Below are positions 17,964 to 28,141 of a DNA stretch of 64,000 bases, in pieces. Every line of letters starts with the position of its first letter. Positions within the stretch are counted from its first letter, which is position 1. A program made the translations under genes and the position numbers. Origin of the DNA: Actinomycetales bacterium. GTDB taxonomy: Bacteria; Actinomycetota; Actinomycetes; Actinomycetales; Cellulomonadaceae. Under the pieces are notes generated by a model. That model saw only the letters and a program-made list of their open reading frames with translations, had not been told where the DNA came from and did no database searches. The stretch is taken from positions 144,006-208,005 of the forward strand of contig JAHLLI010000008.1 in NCBI GenBank assembly GCA_020444245.1, given 5' to 3'.

Positions 17964-20900
17964 GTGCGCACCGACCGTCGACCCAGGGCGGTGCGGCGTA
18001 GCCTCGCCGTCGCGTCCGCCCTGCTGGTCGCGCTCGTGCTCGCGGCCTCGGTCGCCGCCGCCGACGTCGGACGCCGGGCGGGCACGGGGACGACGCCTAC
18101 GCCCACCCCCGCTCCCGCCGCCGCGGTCGCCGACGGCCTGGTGCTGGTGGGCACCGACGGGCTGCACTGGACGGACATCGACCGCACCGCCACGCCGACG
18201 CTGTGGCGGATGGTGTCCTCCGGTGCCGTCGGCTCGCTCTCGGTGCGCATGGGTGGCACCCAGAGCTGTCCGATCGACTCCTGGCTGACCCTGTCCGCAG
18301 CCGGCCGAGCAGTGGCCTCCACACCCGGCGGCGGTCAGGACCCGTCGTTGGACTGCGTGCCGCTGCCGGACCTCGTGACGTCCGGCGGCGTCGGCACCGT
18401 GACCGTGCCGGGCTGGACGGACCTCGTGGCCCCCGACGCCTCGGCGTCCGCCGCGGGCTCGCCGACCGACGGCTCGGACACCGCGACACAGACGACCCCG
18501 GTCGGCACGCCCGGCGTGCTCGGTGAGCGGATCACCGTGGCCGGCTCGTGCACGACGGCCGTGGGGCCCGGCGCGGCGCTCGCGCTCGCCCAGCCGGACG
18601 GCACGGTGGACCGGTATGCGGCGACCCTCGCCGACGTGACCGACGCCGACCTGCTGGCGTGCCCGGTCGACGTGGTCGACCTCGGCGAGCTCGGCTACGA
18701 GCCCGAGGGGCGTCGCCTCGCACTCGCCCGCCTGGACCGGACGCTCGCGGCGCTGATCGACCGGCTGCCGGACGGTTGGCACGTGGTCGTGGCGGGTCTG
18801 TCCGGGGGGGTCGGCGAGCAGGGGCTTCCCGCGGTGATCGACTGGCGGGTCGGCGGCGGTGCCGCGGTCTGGCTCACCTCCGACTCCACCCGCAGGGCGG
18901 GCATCGTCACGCTGACCGACCTGTCCGCGACGGCGGCGGTCGCCGCCGGGGCCGAGGACACGGACTTCGACGGCGCGCCGCTCAAGGAGGGCCCGGTGCG
19001 GCGGATGAGCACCGAGCGCACCGTGGAGAACCGGCGCTACCTCACCGAGCTCACCACCACGGTCACCCACCTGTCGCCGGTCTTCGCCGCTGTCGTGGTG
19101 CTGGGTGGCGTGGGCGCCGTGCTGGCGCTGCTGGCCGGACGCCGGCGGCCGATCGGCCTGGCGGCCCGGCGGGCGATCCGCGGCGTGCTGCTGGTCGTGA
19201 CGTGTGCGCCGGCAGGGGCCTTCCTCGCCGCGGCGTCGCGGTGGTGGGTGACCCGCGCGCCGGTGGTCGCGGCGTCGCTGTGGACGGTGGTGGCGACCGT
19301 CGGGTGCGCGCTGGTGGCCTGGGCGCTCGCGCGGGTCGTCGGCCGGCTCGCCCCGGTGAGCGCGGGCCGGGCGCCGTGGCTGCTGGGCGCGGCGGCCGCA
19401 ACGGTGACGTGGCTCGTGCTCACCATCGACGGGCTCACCGGCACGCTGCTCCAGCAGGGGTCGATCCTCGGCGCGAGCGCGACGGTGGGCGCCCGGTTCT
19501 ACGGCTTCGGCAACCTGGCGTTCGCGGTGTACGCGGCGAGCGCGCTCGTGCTGGCCGGGACGCTCGCCGCGGCAGCCGGCACGCGGCGCGTGGCGATGCT
19601 GGCGGGGACCGCGGTGGGGCTCGTGACCGTGATCGTGGACGGCTGGCCGGGGTTCGGCGCGGACGTCGGCGGCATCCTCGCGCTGGTGCCGGCGTTCGTC
19701 GTGCTGCTGCTGGGCCTGACGGGGCGCGGGGTGACCGGTCGTCGGGTCCTGGGGGCTCTCGGGCTGGCGGTCGTCGTGACCGCCGTGATCGGCATCATCG
19801 ACTGGGCGGGACCTGGGCCGGCCTCGCACCTGGGCCTGTTCGTGCAGCGCGTCGTGGACGGCCAGGCCTGGGGGCTGGTGGCGGAGAAGGCGGCCGGTGC
19901 CTGGGCCACGGTGGCGAACCCGTGGGGCGCGCTCGCGACGGTCGGGTGCCTGGCAGTGATCCTGGCCCTGGCCGGCCCGCAGCGGTGGCGGCCGGAACCG
20001 GTCCGGCTCGCCTACCGGCGGTGGCCGGTGCTGGGCCGCACCGTGGTGGCCGTCGTGGTGGCCGCGGTGCTGGGCACCCTGCTCAACGACTCCGGCATCG
20101 CGGTGGCCGTGGTGATCCTCGGGCTCACCGGGGGGTTGCTCGCGGTCTCCTGGGCCGATCGCGCCGAGCTGCGCCGGGGGGCCCGCCCCCGGCTGGACCC
20201 CGAGCGCGCCGGCGACGCCCTGGTGCGCGCCACCCCGCTGACCGTCCTGGCCGTCGGTGGAGGGATGGCCGCAGCGATGCTGCTGGGAGCCGCGGTGGTG
20301 CCGACCCAGGTCTCCGCGGGCGACGTCACGCACGGCGAGGGCACGCCGGTGGTCACGGCGGGCACCCCGCTGGTCGTGATCGGCACGGCGGGTCTGCGCT
20401 GGCAGGACGTGGACCGGACGGCCACCCCCACCCTGTGGGCCATGGTGCGCGACGGGGCGGTGGTCGGCGGCGTCGCGCCCGGGGTCACCTCGACGGACCG
20501 CAGGTGCGCGTCCGCCGGGTGGCTCGCGTTGTCCGCGGGCCGCTCGGTGATCACCGGGACGCGCGTCCCCGGCGGCTTCGAGTGCCTGCCGTGGGCGGCG
20601 ACGCAGGACGCGTCGACCGGTGGCGGCGACGTCTCGGGGTGGGATGCCCTGGTGGCGGCCCAGCGCGGGTCGGCCTACGACCCCCACCCGGGGGTGCTCG
20701 GCGACACCCTGGCAGGTGCCGGGGTGTGCCGGATGGCGGTGGGCCCGGGCGCCGCGCTGGCGCTCGCCTCGTCGGACGGCACCGTGGCGCGCTACCGCAC
20801 CCTCGACGCGGCGCTCACCGACCCCGCTGACGCGTTCTCCTGCCCGGTGACGGTGGTCGACGCCGGCGCCGCGCCGTACGCGCCGGCGTCGCTCGTGGGC

Positions 20901-22481
20901 GTGCCCACCGACCTGGCCGCCCCGCCGCCGACCACCGACGGCCAGGACCGTGACGCGGCGCTCCTCGCGCTCGACGCGACCGTGCGGCGGGTGCTGGCCG
21001 CCGCACCGTCGGACGCGACGGTGCTCCTCGTGGACGTCGGCAACCCCGGCGCGGGGGCGCCGTGGCTGGGCGTCGGCGCCGTCGAGGCCGGTACGGGTCT
21101 GGGCGTGCGCTACCTGTCCTCGCCCTCGACCCGGTGGGAGGGCGTCGCGCGCCTGCTCGACGTGCCGACGACCATCCTGGCGTCCCAGGGCCTGGGCAAC
21201 CCGGCGGACTTCTCCGGCGCGACGCTGGACGCGGCCGGCGCCCGTCCGGCGGACGTGTCGACGGTGGTCGACGGGCTCGCCGACCTCACCACGCGGGACC
21301 ACGCCCTGCGGGGCCTGTCCGGCTGGCTGACCGGGACGCCGATGACGCTCGCGCTCCTGCTGCTCGGCGGGGCGTGGCTGCTGGGGCCGGTGCTCGCGGG
21401 GCGGCGCGGGAGCGCCACGGCCTCCCGGGCGCTCGACGCGGTGCTGGGTCTGCTCACCGCGCTGCCGATCGGCCTGTACCTGATGACCACATGGGTGTGG
21501 TGGCGCGCGCCAGACCCGGGCGTGGCGATGTGGCTCGCGATGGCCGGGGCCACGCTCACGGTCGCGGGGATGAGCGCTCTGGCGGCGTGCCGACCGGTGT
21601 GGTCGGCTGCGGCCGTGGTCTCCGTGATCACGTTCGGGGTGCTCACGATGGACGCCCTGCTGGGCACGCCGCTGCACCGGGGCAGCCCGCTGGGGCCCTC
21701 GCCGACGCTCGGCGGGCGGTACTACGGGTTCGGCAACCCGACCTACTCGATCTACGTCGTCGCCGCGCTGGTCACGGCGGCCGCGATCGGCTGGTGGCTG
21801 CGCGAGCGCGGCCACCGGGTGGTGGGCATGGTGGCGGCGGGAGCGATCGGCATGGTCGCGTTGCTCGTCGACCTGCTGCCCGGGCTGGGTGCGGACGTAG
21901 GCGGCGGCCTGGTGCTGCTGCCGGCCGCCGCGATGGTCGTGCTCGCCGTCGGCGGGATCCGGGTCACCTGGACGCGTGCGGGGCTGATCGGGGTGGCTGG
22001 CGTGCTGCTGGTGGCCGGGATCGGCGTCCTGGACTGGATGCGTCCGGCGGACCAGCGCAGCCACCTGGGCCGGTTCGTGCAGTCCGTGATCGACGGGACC
22101 GCGTGGGAGACCATCTCGCGCAAGGCCGGCTACGCGGCCGCGACCTTGACCACGGGGCCGGTGGCCTGGATCACGGTCGCGGTGGTGGTCGGCGCCGTCG
22201 TGATCGTGTGGTCGTCCCGGCTGCGTCCGGCCTGGCTCACCCGGTTGGAGGGGCGGTGGCCGGTGGTGCGTCCGCTGATCATCGGGCTGCTGATCGCCGC
22301 GATCGGCGGGTCGCTGGTCAACGACTACGGCACCCGGATCGCCACGGTCCTGCTCGCCCTTGCGGTGCCGATGCTGGGCCGCATGGCCCTGCGCGCAGGC
22401 CGGCTCGCCGACGCGGGGACAGCTGAGGTCGTGGTTCCCGATCCTGGACAACCGGCCCCGGCTGCCGAGCCGGACAACTAG
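17964..22481 (+). CDS. giant membrane protein made of two fused copies of one family
   Basis: 1505 residues. After a signal-anchor helix (about 14-34) it has two homologous halves (about 50-790 and 800-1490). Each has an extracytoplasmic domain resembling a degenerate alkaline-phosphatase-superfamily fold, then about eight to ten membrane helices. Matching segments are DRTATPTLW, VGPGAALALA, GRFYGFGN/GRYYGFGN, GFGADVGG/GLGADVGG, SHLGLFVQ/SHLGRFVQ and LLNDSG/LVNDYG. Half 1 opens LVGTDGLHW; half 2 has VIGTAGLRW, so the would-be metal-ligand Asp is lost. I cannot assign a function. Position between a GT2 gene and pheA, and ten bases after the GT2 stop, suggests envelope glycan or lipid work. There is no frameshift or internal stop, so the fusion looks genuine. 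Confidence 0.85.
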   Translation: MRTDRRPRAVRRSLAVASALLVALVLAASVAAADVGRRAGTGTTPTPTPAPAAAVADGLVLVGTDGLHWTDIDRTATPTLWRMVSSGAVGSLSVRMGGTQSCPIDSWLTLSAAGRAVASTPGGGQDPSLDCVPLPDLVTSGGVGTVTVPGWTDLVAPDASASAAGSPTDGSDTATQTTPVGTPGVLGERITVAGSCTTAVGPGAALALAQPDGTVDRYAATLADVTDADLLACPVDVVDLGELGYEPEGRRLALARLDRTLAALIDRLPDGWHVVVAGLSGGVGEQGLPAVIDWRVGGGAAVWLTSDSTRRAGIVTLTDLSATAAVAAGAEDTDFDGAPLKEGPVRRMSTERTVENRRYLTELTTTVTHLSPVFAAVVVLGGVGAVLALLAGRRRPIGLAARRAIRGVLLVVTCAPAGAFLAAASRWWVTRAPVVAASLWTVVATVGCALVAWALARVVGRLAPVSAGRAPWLLGAAAATVTWLVLTIDGLTGTLLQQGSILGASATVGARFYGFGNLAFAVYAASALVLAGTLAAAAGTRRVAMLAGTAVGLVTVIVDGWPGFGADVGGILALVPAFVVLLLGLTGRGVTGRRVLGALGLAVVVTAVIGIIDWAGPGPASHLGLFVQRVVDGQAWGLVAEKAAGAWATVANPWGALATVGCLAVILALAGPQRWRPEPVRLAYRRWPVLGRTVVAVVVAAVLGTLLNDSGIAVAVVILGLTGGLLAVSWADRAELRRGARPRLDPERAGDALVRATPLTVLAVGGGMAAAMLLGAAVVPTQVSAGDVTHGEGTPVVTAGTPLVVIGTAGLRWQDVDRTATPTLWAMVRDGAVVGGVAPGVTSTDRRCASAGWLALSAGRSVITGTRVPGGFECLPWAATQDASTGGGDVSGWDALVAAQRGSAYDPHPGVLGDTLAGAGVCRMAVGPGAALALASSDGTVARYRTLDAALTDPADAFSCPVTVVDAGAAPYAPASLVGVPTDLAAPPPTTDGQDRDAALLALDATVRRVLAAAPSDATVLLVDVGNPGAGAPWLGVGAVEAGTGLGVRYLSSPSTRWEGVARLLDVPTTILASQGLGNPADFSGATLDAAGARPADVSTVVDGLADLTTRDHALRGLSGWLTGTPMTLALLLLGGAWLLGPVLAGRRGSATASRALDAVLGLLTALPIGLYLMTTWVWWRAPDPGVAMWLAMAGATLTVAGMSALAACRPVWSAAAVVSVITFGVLTMDALLGTPLHRGSPLGPSPTLGGRYYGFGNPTYSIYVVAALVTAAAIGWWLRERGHRVVGMVAAGAIGMVALLVDLLPGLGADVGGGLVLLPAAAMVVLAVGGIRVTWTRAGLIGVAGVLLVAGIGVLDWMRPADQRSHLGRFVQSVIDGTAWETISRKAGYAAATLTTGPVAWITVAVVVGAVVIVWSSRLRPAWLTRLEGRWPVVRPLIIGLLIAAIGGSLVNDYGTRIATVLLALAVPMLGRMALRAGRLADAGTAEVVVPDPGQPAPAAEPDN

Positions 22482-22521
22482 GCTCGGCCCCGCCCGCGCA
22501 CGCCGGCCGGAGGGAGGCGCC

Positions 22522-23460
22522 ATGTCGCTCGCGCGCTACGCCTATCTGGGACCGGCGGGCACCTTCACCGAGGCGGCCCTGCGTCAGGTCGTGGGTCCGG
22601 ACCAGGGCGAGTACCTGCCGCAGGTCGACGTGGTCGCCGCGATCGAGGCGGTGCGCACGGGCGAGGCGGACTTCGCCGTGGTGGCGATCGAGAACTCGGT
22701 CGAGGGCGGGGTCACCGCGGTGCTCGACGGCCTCGCGGTGGGCGAGCCGCTGATGCTGCTGCGCGAGATGCTCGTGCCGGTCACCTTCACCCTCGCCGCA
22801 CGGTCCGGCACGGCGCTGGGCGACATCCGCCGGATCTCGGCCCACCCGCACGCCTGGGCGCAGTGCCGGCACTGGCTCGCCGGCCACCTGCCCGGCGTCG
22901 TGCACGTGCCCGCCACCTCCAACACCGCGCCGGCCGCGCTGCTGGCCGGCACCCGGGAGGACCTCGGCTTCGACGCGGCCCTGGTGCCGCCGCCCGCCGT
23001 GGCCCACTACGGGCTGGCGACGGTGGCCGAGCACGTCTCGGACAACGAGCACGCGGTCACCCGGTTCGTGCTGGTCGGCCGTCCCGGGCAGGTCCCGGAG
23101 CCGACCGGCGCGGACAAGACGACCCTCGTGGTCCACCTGCCCAGCAACCAGGCCGGTGCGCTGCTGGAGATGCTCGAGCAGTTCTCCACCCGGGGCGTGA
23201 ACCTGTCGAGGATCGAGTCCCGGCCGATCGGGGACTCCCTGGGCCGGTACTCGTTCTCCATCGACGCCGAGGGGCACCTGGCCGATGAGCGGATGGGCGA
23301 GGCCCTGATGGGCCTGCACCGGGTGTGCCCGCACGTGCGCTTCCTCGGCTCCTACCCGCGGGTCGACGCGCCCTACGGCGACGTCCGGCCCGGCACGTCC
23401 GACGAGGACTTCCGCGACGCCCGCGCGTGGGTCCAGGCGCTGCGCGACGGTCGACGCTGA
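22522..23460 (+). CDS. pheA: prephenate dehydratase
   Basis: A 312-residue enzyme converting prephenate to phenylpyruvate in phenylalanine synthesis. The catalytic domain (about 1-185) shows YLGPAGTFTEAAL, ENSVEGGVTAVLDGL and the TRF motif (AVTRFVLVG). An ACT regulatory domain (about 200-280) carries the ESRP motif (SRIESRPI) for phenylalanine feedback. ATG 22522 follows GGAGGGAGG. TAGGCT at 22479-22484 may be the -10 of its own leadered transcript. There is no fused chorismate mutase, as usual in actinobacteria. Confidence 0.95.
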   Translation: MSLARYAYLGPAGTFTEAALRQVVGPDQGEYLPQVDVVAAIEAVRTGEADFAVVAIENSVEGGVTAVLDGLAVGEPLMLLREMLVPVTFTLAARSGTALGDIRRISAHPHAWAQCRHWLAGHLPGVVHVPATSNTAPAALLAGTREDLGFDAALVPPPAVAHYGLATVAEHVSDNEHAVTRFVLVGRPGQVPEPTGADKTTLVVHLPSNQAGALLEMLEQFSTRGVNLSRIESRPIGDSLGRYSFSIDAEGHLADERMGEALMGLHRVCPHVRFLGSYPRVDAPYGDVRPGTSDEDFRDARAWVQALRDGRR

Positions 23461-23476
23461 GGCGACCCGCCTCGAG

Positions 23477-23493
23477 GCCCGCTCGCAGCGGGC
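23477..23493. terminator. short hairpin between convergent pheA and decarboxylase genes
   Basis: A 7-bp stem (23477-23483 with 23487-23493) with a three-base loop lies directly between the convergent stop codons. A second small 6-bp hairpin (23459-23464 with 23468-23473) begins in the pheA stop. Together they could end both transcripts. Confidence 0.4.
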
Positions 23494-24930
23494 TCAGGGG
23501 TTGGCCTGCACCCAGCGCCAGGCCTCGACCAGCTCGTCGGCGAGCAGGTCGACGTGCTCGGCCCGCATCGCGTACCCGATGACGCTCGCGCGGATGATCC
23601 GGCGCCCCGCCCAGTCGCCGTGGGTCGGGTACACCCGGCCGCGCTCCTGCACGCGCTCGAGCACCCGCGAGGTGAGGGCGTCCCCGTCGGCCCCGTCGCC
23701 GCACGCGATCGCGACCTGGTTGGAGTGCACCTCGTTGAGCACGGACAGCCCGGGTTCGGCCGCGACCCGCGCCGCGAGCCGCCGGGCGAGCTCGCAGTGC
23801 CGGGCGACCAGCTCCCTGACCCCCTCGCGCCCGAGGTGGCGCAGGATCGCGTAGCTGGGCACGCCGCGGGCACGCCGTGACAGCTCCGGTGTGGAGTCCG
23901 CCGGCTCCCACCAGTCCGTGGTCGGCGGCAGGTAGGAGCCCCGCGCCGACATCGTCGCCACGAGGCTGGGCCGATCGCGCACCACGACCACCCCGGCGTC
24001 GAACGGTGCGTTGAGCCACTTGTGCAGGTCGACGGCCCAGCTGTCGGCCCGGCCCACCCCGGCGAGGCGGTCGGCGAGCTTAGGGACGGCGGCGAGCCAC
24101 AGCCCGAACGCGCCGTCGACGTGGACCCAGCCGTCCCGCTCGCGGACCAGGTCGATCAGCGGGTCGAACGGGTCGAACGCCCCGGTGTTGATCTGCCCGG
24201 CCTGGAGGATCACGAGCGGTGGCGTCGTGCACCGGTCCAGCGCGGCCGCGAAGGCGTCCGGCCGGATCCGGCCCTCGGCGTCGGTGGCGACCCGCACGGC
24301 GCGCGCGTCGCCGAACCCCGCGTACCGCAGTGCCGCCAGCGGCGCCGAGTGCGCGTCGGCCCCGATGAGGACGTCGATCGGCGGCGCCCCGACGATGCCC
24401 TCGCGCTCGACGTCCCACCCGCGCGCCGCCCACAGCGCGTGGCGGGCGGCCATGACGCCGACCATGTTCGCGGTGGTGCCGCCGGACACGAGCCCCGCGC
24501 CGCTCGCGGGGGGCAGGCCGAGCAGGTCGATCACCCAGTCGCAGACGGCGCGCTCCATCGCGCTGATGGCCGGGGTCTCGAAGGAGCTCCCGGCGTTCTG
24601 CCCCCACGCCGAGACGAGCATGTCCGCCGCGACGCCGACCGGGTGGGACCCGCCCAGCACGTAGCCGAAGAAGGTGGGCGCGGCCATCGCGTGCAGGGCG
24701 CCGTCCGCGCCGGCGACGATCTCGCCGACCACCTGCGCGGCGGGTGCGCCGTGCTCGCCGAGCGGTGCGCCGAACCGCCGGCCGGCCTCGCCCAGGCCCA
24801 CCGTGGGTCGCGCCGGCGAGCCGGGCAGGTCGAGCCGGTAGGCGATCGCAGCGTCGGCGGCGATCCGCATGGCGGCCGCCTCGTCGGGTGTCAGGCCCGC
24901 CGGGGGGCTCTCGACGGCGCGGTCTGTCAT
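23494..24930 (-). CDS. pyridoxal-phosphate-dependent decarboxylase (group II)
   Basis: A 478-residue fold-type I PLP enzyme of the aromatic-amino-acid/glutamate decarboxylase group. The PLP-binding lysine is Lys304 in WAVDLHKWLNAPFD. Other marks are SGGTTANMVGVMAARHAL, HSAPLAALRYAGFG and WVHVDGAFGLW (the Asp that pairs with PLP nitrogen). ATG 24930 has GGAGG six bases upstream. The family removes the alpha-carboxyl group from an amino acid or amino-acid-like substrate; which one is not evident. It converges on pheA, an aromatic biosynthesis gene, but that is weak evidence for an aromatic substrate. Confidence 0.88.
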   Translation of the reverse strand: MTDRAVESPPAGLTPDEAAAMRIAADAAIAYRLDLPGSPARPTVGLGEAGRRFGAPLGEHGAPAAQVVGEIVAGADGALHAMAAPTFFGYVLGGSHPVGVAADMLVSAWGQNAGSSFETPAISAMERAVCDWVIDLLGLPPASGAGLVSGGTTANMVGVMAARHALWAARGWDVEREGIVGAPPIDVLIGADAHSAPLAALRYAGFGDARAVRVATDAEGRIRPDAFAAALDRCTTPPLVILQAGQINTGAFDPFDPLIDLVRERDGWVHVDGAFGLWLAAVPKLADRLAGVGRADSWAVDLHKWLNAPFDAGVVVVRDRPSLVATMSARGSYLPPTTDWWEPADSTPELSRRARGVPSYAILRHLGREGVRELVARHCELARRLAARVAAEPGLSVLNEVHSNQVAIACGDGADGDALTSRVLERVQERGRVYPTHGDWAGRRIIRASVIGYAMRAEHVDLLADELVEAWRWVQANP

Positions 24931-25000
24931 CGGGTGCCTCCATCGGCCGGCTGCCCGGATTCTCCCGGCCCGAGCCGGTGGTTCACAAGGGCTCCGGCGG

Positions 25001-25636
25001 TCAGCCCCACGCGGCCCGGACGACGGCGGTCGCGCCCTCGAGCATGGTCTGGGCGCCGATCGAGGCGAGCAGCAGACCCAGGAACCGGATGAGGATGGCG
25101 TGGCCACGCCGATCCAGCCGCGCGGTGACCACCTCGGCGCCGGCGAGCGCGGCCAGCACCGCCAGTGCCGCGATCAGCACGGCGAGCAGCACCTCACCCA
25201 CGCCCGCGACCGTGTGGTGCCGGGCCGCGAGGGTGATCGCTGTGGCGATCGCGCCCGGCCCCGCGATCAGCGGCATCGCCAGCGGCACGACGAGCGAGTC
25301 CCGCGCGTCGGTGGGGCCGGAGTCGGGCCCACCGTGGTGGCCCTGGAGGCGGGACGTGCTCCCGCCGAGCATCTCGATGCCCATGAGGAGGATCACCAGC
25401 CCACCCGCGGCGCGCAGCGCGTCCACCGAGATCCCGAGCAGGTGCAGCAGCGGTGCGCCCGCCAGCACCGAGGTGCCGAGGATCACCACGACCGCGGTCG
25501 CCACGGTGGCGGCCTCGTGCCAGCGTCGTCGCCGGCCCTCGCCGGTGGTGATCTCCGCGAAGACCGGTACCGCACCCAGCGGGTTGGTGATCGCGATCAG
25601 CGCCACCGCGGCCAGTGCGATCCCCCCGAGAGACAT
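25001..25636 (-). CDS. MarC family integral membrane protein
   Basis: A 211-residue protein with six hydrophobic helices and the MarC/UPF0056 hallmarks: an N-terminal ITNPLGAVPVF segment and a middle LVVPLAMPLIAGPGAIATAI segment. MarC was once linked to multiple antibiotic resistance, but the family's role is unresolved and may concern small-molecule transport. A low-complexity loop (about 106-125) separates the two halves. It begins 12 bases after the upstream lipid-kinase-like gene and is probably cotranscribed with it. Confidence 0.88.
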   Translation of the reverse strand: MSLGGIALAAVALIAITNPLGAVPVFAEITTGEGRRRRWHEAATVATAVVVILGTSVLAGAPLLHLLGISVDALRAAGGLVILLMGIEMLGGSTSRLQGHHGGPDSGPTDARDSLVVPLAMPLIAGPGAIATAITLAARHHTVAGVGEVLLAVLIAALAVLAALAGAEVVTARLDRRGHAILIRFLGLLLASIGAQTMLEGATAVVRAAWG

Positions 25637-25647
25637 CGTCCGCCTCC

Positions 25648-26787
25648 TCAGGACACCCGCACGGTCAGGGCCCGCGGCTCCACGCGGGCCTCCAGCTCGA
25701 ACGCCGCACCGACGATGTCGCCGTCCACCTGCACCTGCTGAGGTTCCCGGGTTCGCACCCGCACGACCTTCGCCCGGGCGTGGTCGATGTGCCCGATCGA
25801 CGCCGGCAGCTCGGCACGCACCCCGAACCGCTGGACCACCACCTCGCCGAACAGCTGCGTCCAGCCCAGCAGCCCACCGCGGGTGTCGATCGCGCCGACG
25901 TCGAGCCAGCCGTCGTCCAGCACCGCGTCGGGCAGCAGCGTGATGCCGCCCGGCAGCCTCCCGCAGTTGCCGATGAGGAGGCTGCGCAGCCTCAGCTGGT
26001 GCCAGGTGCTCGCATCGAGCCGGGCCTCCAGGCGCATCCGTCGCGCGTGCAGGTGCCGTGCCCCGGCGAAGAAGTAGGCCATCCAGCCGACCCTGGCCTT
26101 GAGGTGCTCGTCCGCGTCGGCGACCATCGCGGCGTCGAAGCCGATCCCGCCGATCACCAGGAACAGGTGTCGGTTGGACGGGTCCACGTCCTTGGGTGAC
26201 ATCGCGCCGTCACCGCCCGGGTCGAAGCCGGCCACCGGTGTCCCGCGCCCGTCGCGCAGCACCGTGAGCCAGCCGACGTCGATGGTCCGGTCCAGGCCCT
26301 CCAGCGCGATGCGCAGCTGCGCCTCGAGGTCGCCCAGCGGCAGGTCGAGGTTGCGGGCGAGCAGGTTCCCGGTGCCCTGGGGGAGCAGCGCCATCGCGGC
26401 CGGGGTGCCGATCAGACCCTCGGCCACCGCACGGACCGTGCCGTCCCCGCCGACCGCGACCACCACCTCCGCGCCGTCGGCCACCGCCTGCCGGGCCTGG
26501 CCCACCCCCGGGTCGTCCGGGGTGGTCTCGTACCAGAGCGGCTCGGGCAGGTACCGCGAGGCGCACGCCCGCACGGCGCGCTCGCGCAGCTCGGCCGCGC
26601 CGGGCTTGGCGGGGTTGGCCACGAACGCGACCTGCTGGCGCTGGACACCGGGCGCGGGAGGCACGTCCGGGTGTTGCGACGCGCGATGCAGCAGGCCGCT
26701 CAGCCGCCGCCGGTTCTGCACGGCGATCCACACCGCGACCAGGGCGACGAGCACCGCGACCACGCTCACCCAGCCCTGCCAGCTCAT
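25648..26787 (-). CDS. diacylglycerol kinase family lipid kinase
   Basis: A 379-residue protein with one N-terminal membrane helix (about 7-24) and a DAGK catalytic domain. It has [13 protein letters not shown] at the N-terminal end, the nucleotide-binding [17 protein letters not shown] and the [17 protein letters not shown] glycine motif, then a C-terminal beta domain ([17 protein letters not shown]). Family members phosphorylate diacylglycerol or related lipids at the membrane face. It is divergent from serS, 76 bases away. ATG 26787 puts the membrane helix at the very start, as in actinobacterial homologues. Confidence 0.88.
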   Translation of the reverse strand: MSWQGWVSVVAVLVALVAVWIAVQNRRRLSGLLHRASQHPDVPPAPGVQRQQVAFVANPAKPGAAELRERAVRACASRYLPEPLWYETTPDDPGVGQARQAVADGAEVVVAVGGDGTVRAVAEGLIGTPAAMALLPQGTGNLLARNLDLPLGDLEAQLRIALEGLDRTIDVGWLTVLRDGRGTPVAGFDPGGDGAMSPKDVDPSNRHLFLVIGGIGFDAAMVADADEHLKARVGWMAYFFAGARHLHARRMRLEARLDASTWHQLRLRSLLIGNCGRLPGGITLLPDAVLDDGWLDVGAIDTRGGLLGWTQLFGEVVVQRFGVRAELPASIGHIDHARAKVVRVRTREPQQVQVDGDIVGAAFELEARVEPRALTVRVS

Positions 26788-26851
26788 GGGCACCAACCTA
26801 GGGCCGGGCGCCGACGGAGTCCCGATGACGGCCGAGCCTGCCCGCGGTCGA

Positions 26852-26857
26852 TACGCT
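26852..26857 (+). promoter_or_regulatory. TACGCT -10 element of leaderless serS
   Basis: TACGCT lies six bases before GTG 26864 with no Shine-Dalgarno sequence except a run of G next to the start. A leaderless transcript is likely. Confidence 0.45.
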
Positions 26858-26863
26858 CGGGGG

Positions 26864-28141
26864 GTGATCGACCTCCAGATGCTGCGGCACACCCCCGACG
26901 TCGTCCGAGCCAGCCAGCGAGCCCGCGGGGACGACGAGTCCGTCGTCGACACCGCCGTGGAGCTGGACGCCCGCCGTCGGGCCGCCCAGACCGAGTTCGA
27001 GCAGCTGCGTGCCGAGCAGAAGCAGATCGGCAAGCTGGTCGCCGCCGCGTCCGGGGACGAGAAGGCGGCCGTGCTGGCCCGCGCGAAGGAGCTCGCGGCG
27101 CAGGTCAAGGAGCGCGAGGCGGAGGCCGCCCGGCTGGCTGCCGAGCTCGACGACGTGCTCATGACGATCGGCAACGTCATCGTCGCCGGTGTGCCGTCCG
27201 GCGGCGAGGACGACTACATCGTGCTCAAGACGGTGGGCACCCCGCGCGACCTGGCCGCCGAGCTCGGCCGCGAGCCGCGCGACCACCTCGAGCTGGGCGA
27301 GGGCTTGCGCGCGATCGACACGGACCGGGGCGCGAAGGTCTCCGGGGCGCGCTTCTACTACCTGACCGGCATCGGCGCGCGCCTGGAGCTGGCGATCCTC
27401 AACCTCGCGATGGACACCGCGCTCGCCCACGGGTTCACCCCCGTGATCACGCCGACGCTCGTCAAGCCCGAGGTGATGCGCGGCACCGGGTTCCTGGGCA
27501 AGCACTCCGACGAGGTCTACTACCTGCCCACCGACGACCTGTACCTGGTGGGCACGTCGGAGGTGGCGCTGGCCGGCTACCACGAGGGCGAGATCGTCGA
27601 CCTGTCCGACGGGCCCCTGCGCTACGCGGGCTGGTCGGCCTGCTACCGGCGCGAGGCCGGCTCCTACGGCAAGGACACCCGCGGGATCATCCGCGTCCAC
27701 CAGTTCCACAAGGTGGAGATGTTCGTCTACACCAGGCCGGAGGACGCCGAGGCCGAGCACGAGCGGATCCTGGCGATCGAGGAGGAGATGCTCGCCAAGC
27801 TCGAGCTGCCGTACCGGGTCATCGAGACCGCAGCCGGGGACCTCGGCTCGTCGGCGGCCCGCAAGCTCGACACCGAGGCGTGGCTGCCGAGCCAGCAGCG
27901 CTACCTGGAGCTGACCTCGACGTCGAACACCACGACGTTCCAGGCCCGCCGGCTCGGCATCCGCGAGCGCACCGAGAGCGGGACCCGGGTGATCGCCACG
28001 CTGAACGGCACGATGGCGAACACGAGGTGGATCGTGGCGATCCTGGAGAACCACCAGCAGGCCGACGGCTCGGTGCGGGTGCCGGAGGCGCTGCGCCCCT
28101 ACCTGGGCGGCCTGGAGGTCCTGGAGCCGACCGCGTCGTGA
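26864..28141 (+). CDS. serS: seryl-tRNA synthetase
   Basis: A 425-residue class II aminoacyl-tRNA synthetase charging tRNA-Ser. An N-terminal coiled-coil arm (about 25-105) binds the long variable arm of tRNA-Ser; two such tRNAs are encoded at 45.8 and 48.7 kb. The catalytic core has motif 2 ([24 protein letters not shown]) and motif 3 ([18 protein letters not shown]). GTG 26864 is the family start (VIDLQMLR). The stop overlaps the HAD gene start by four bases. Confidence 0.97.
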   Translation: MIDLQMLRHTPDVVRASQRARGDDESVVDTAVELDARRRAAQTEFEQLRAEQKQIGKLVAAASGDEKAAVLARAKELAAQVKEREAEAARLAAELDDVLMTIGNVIVAGVPSGGEDDYIVLKTVGTPRDLAAELGREPRDHLELGEGLRAIDTDRGAKVSGARFYYLTGIGARLELAILNLAMDTALAHGFTPVITPTLVKPEVMRGTGFLGKHSDEVYYLPTDDLYLVGTSEVALAGYHEGEIVDLSDGPLRYAGWSACYRREAGSYGKDTRGIIRVHQFHKVEMFVYTRPEDAEAEHERILAIEEEMLAKLELPYRVIETAAGDLGSSAARKLDTEAWLPSQQRYLELTSTSNTTTFQARRLGIRERTESGTRVIATLNGTMANTRWIVAILENHQQADGSVRVPEALRPYLGGLEVLEPTAS

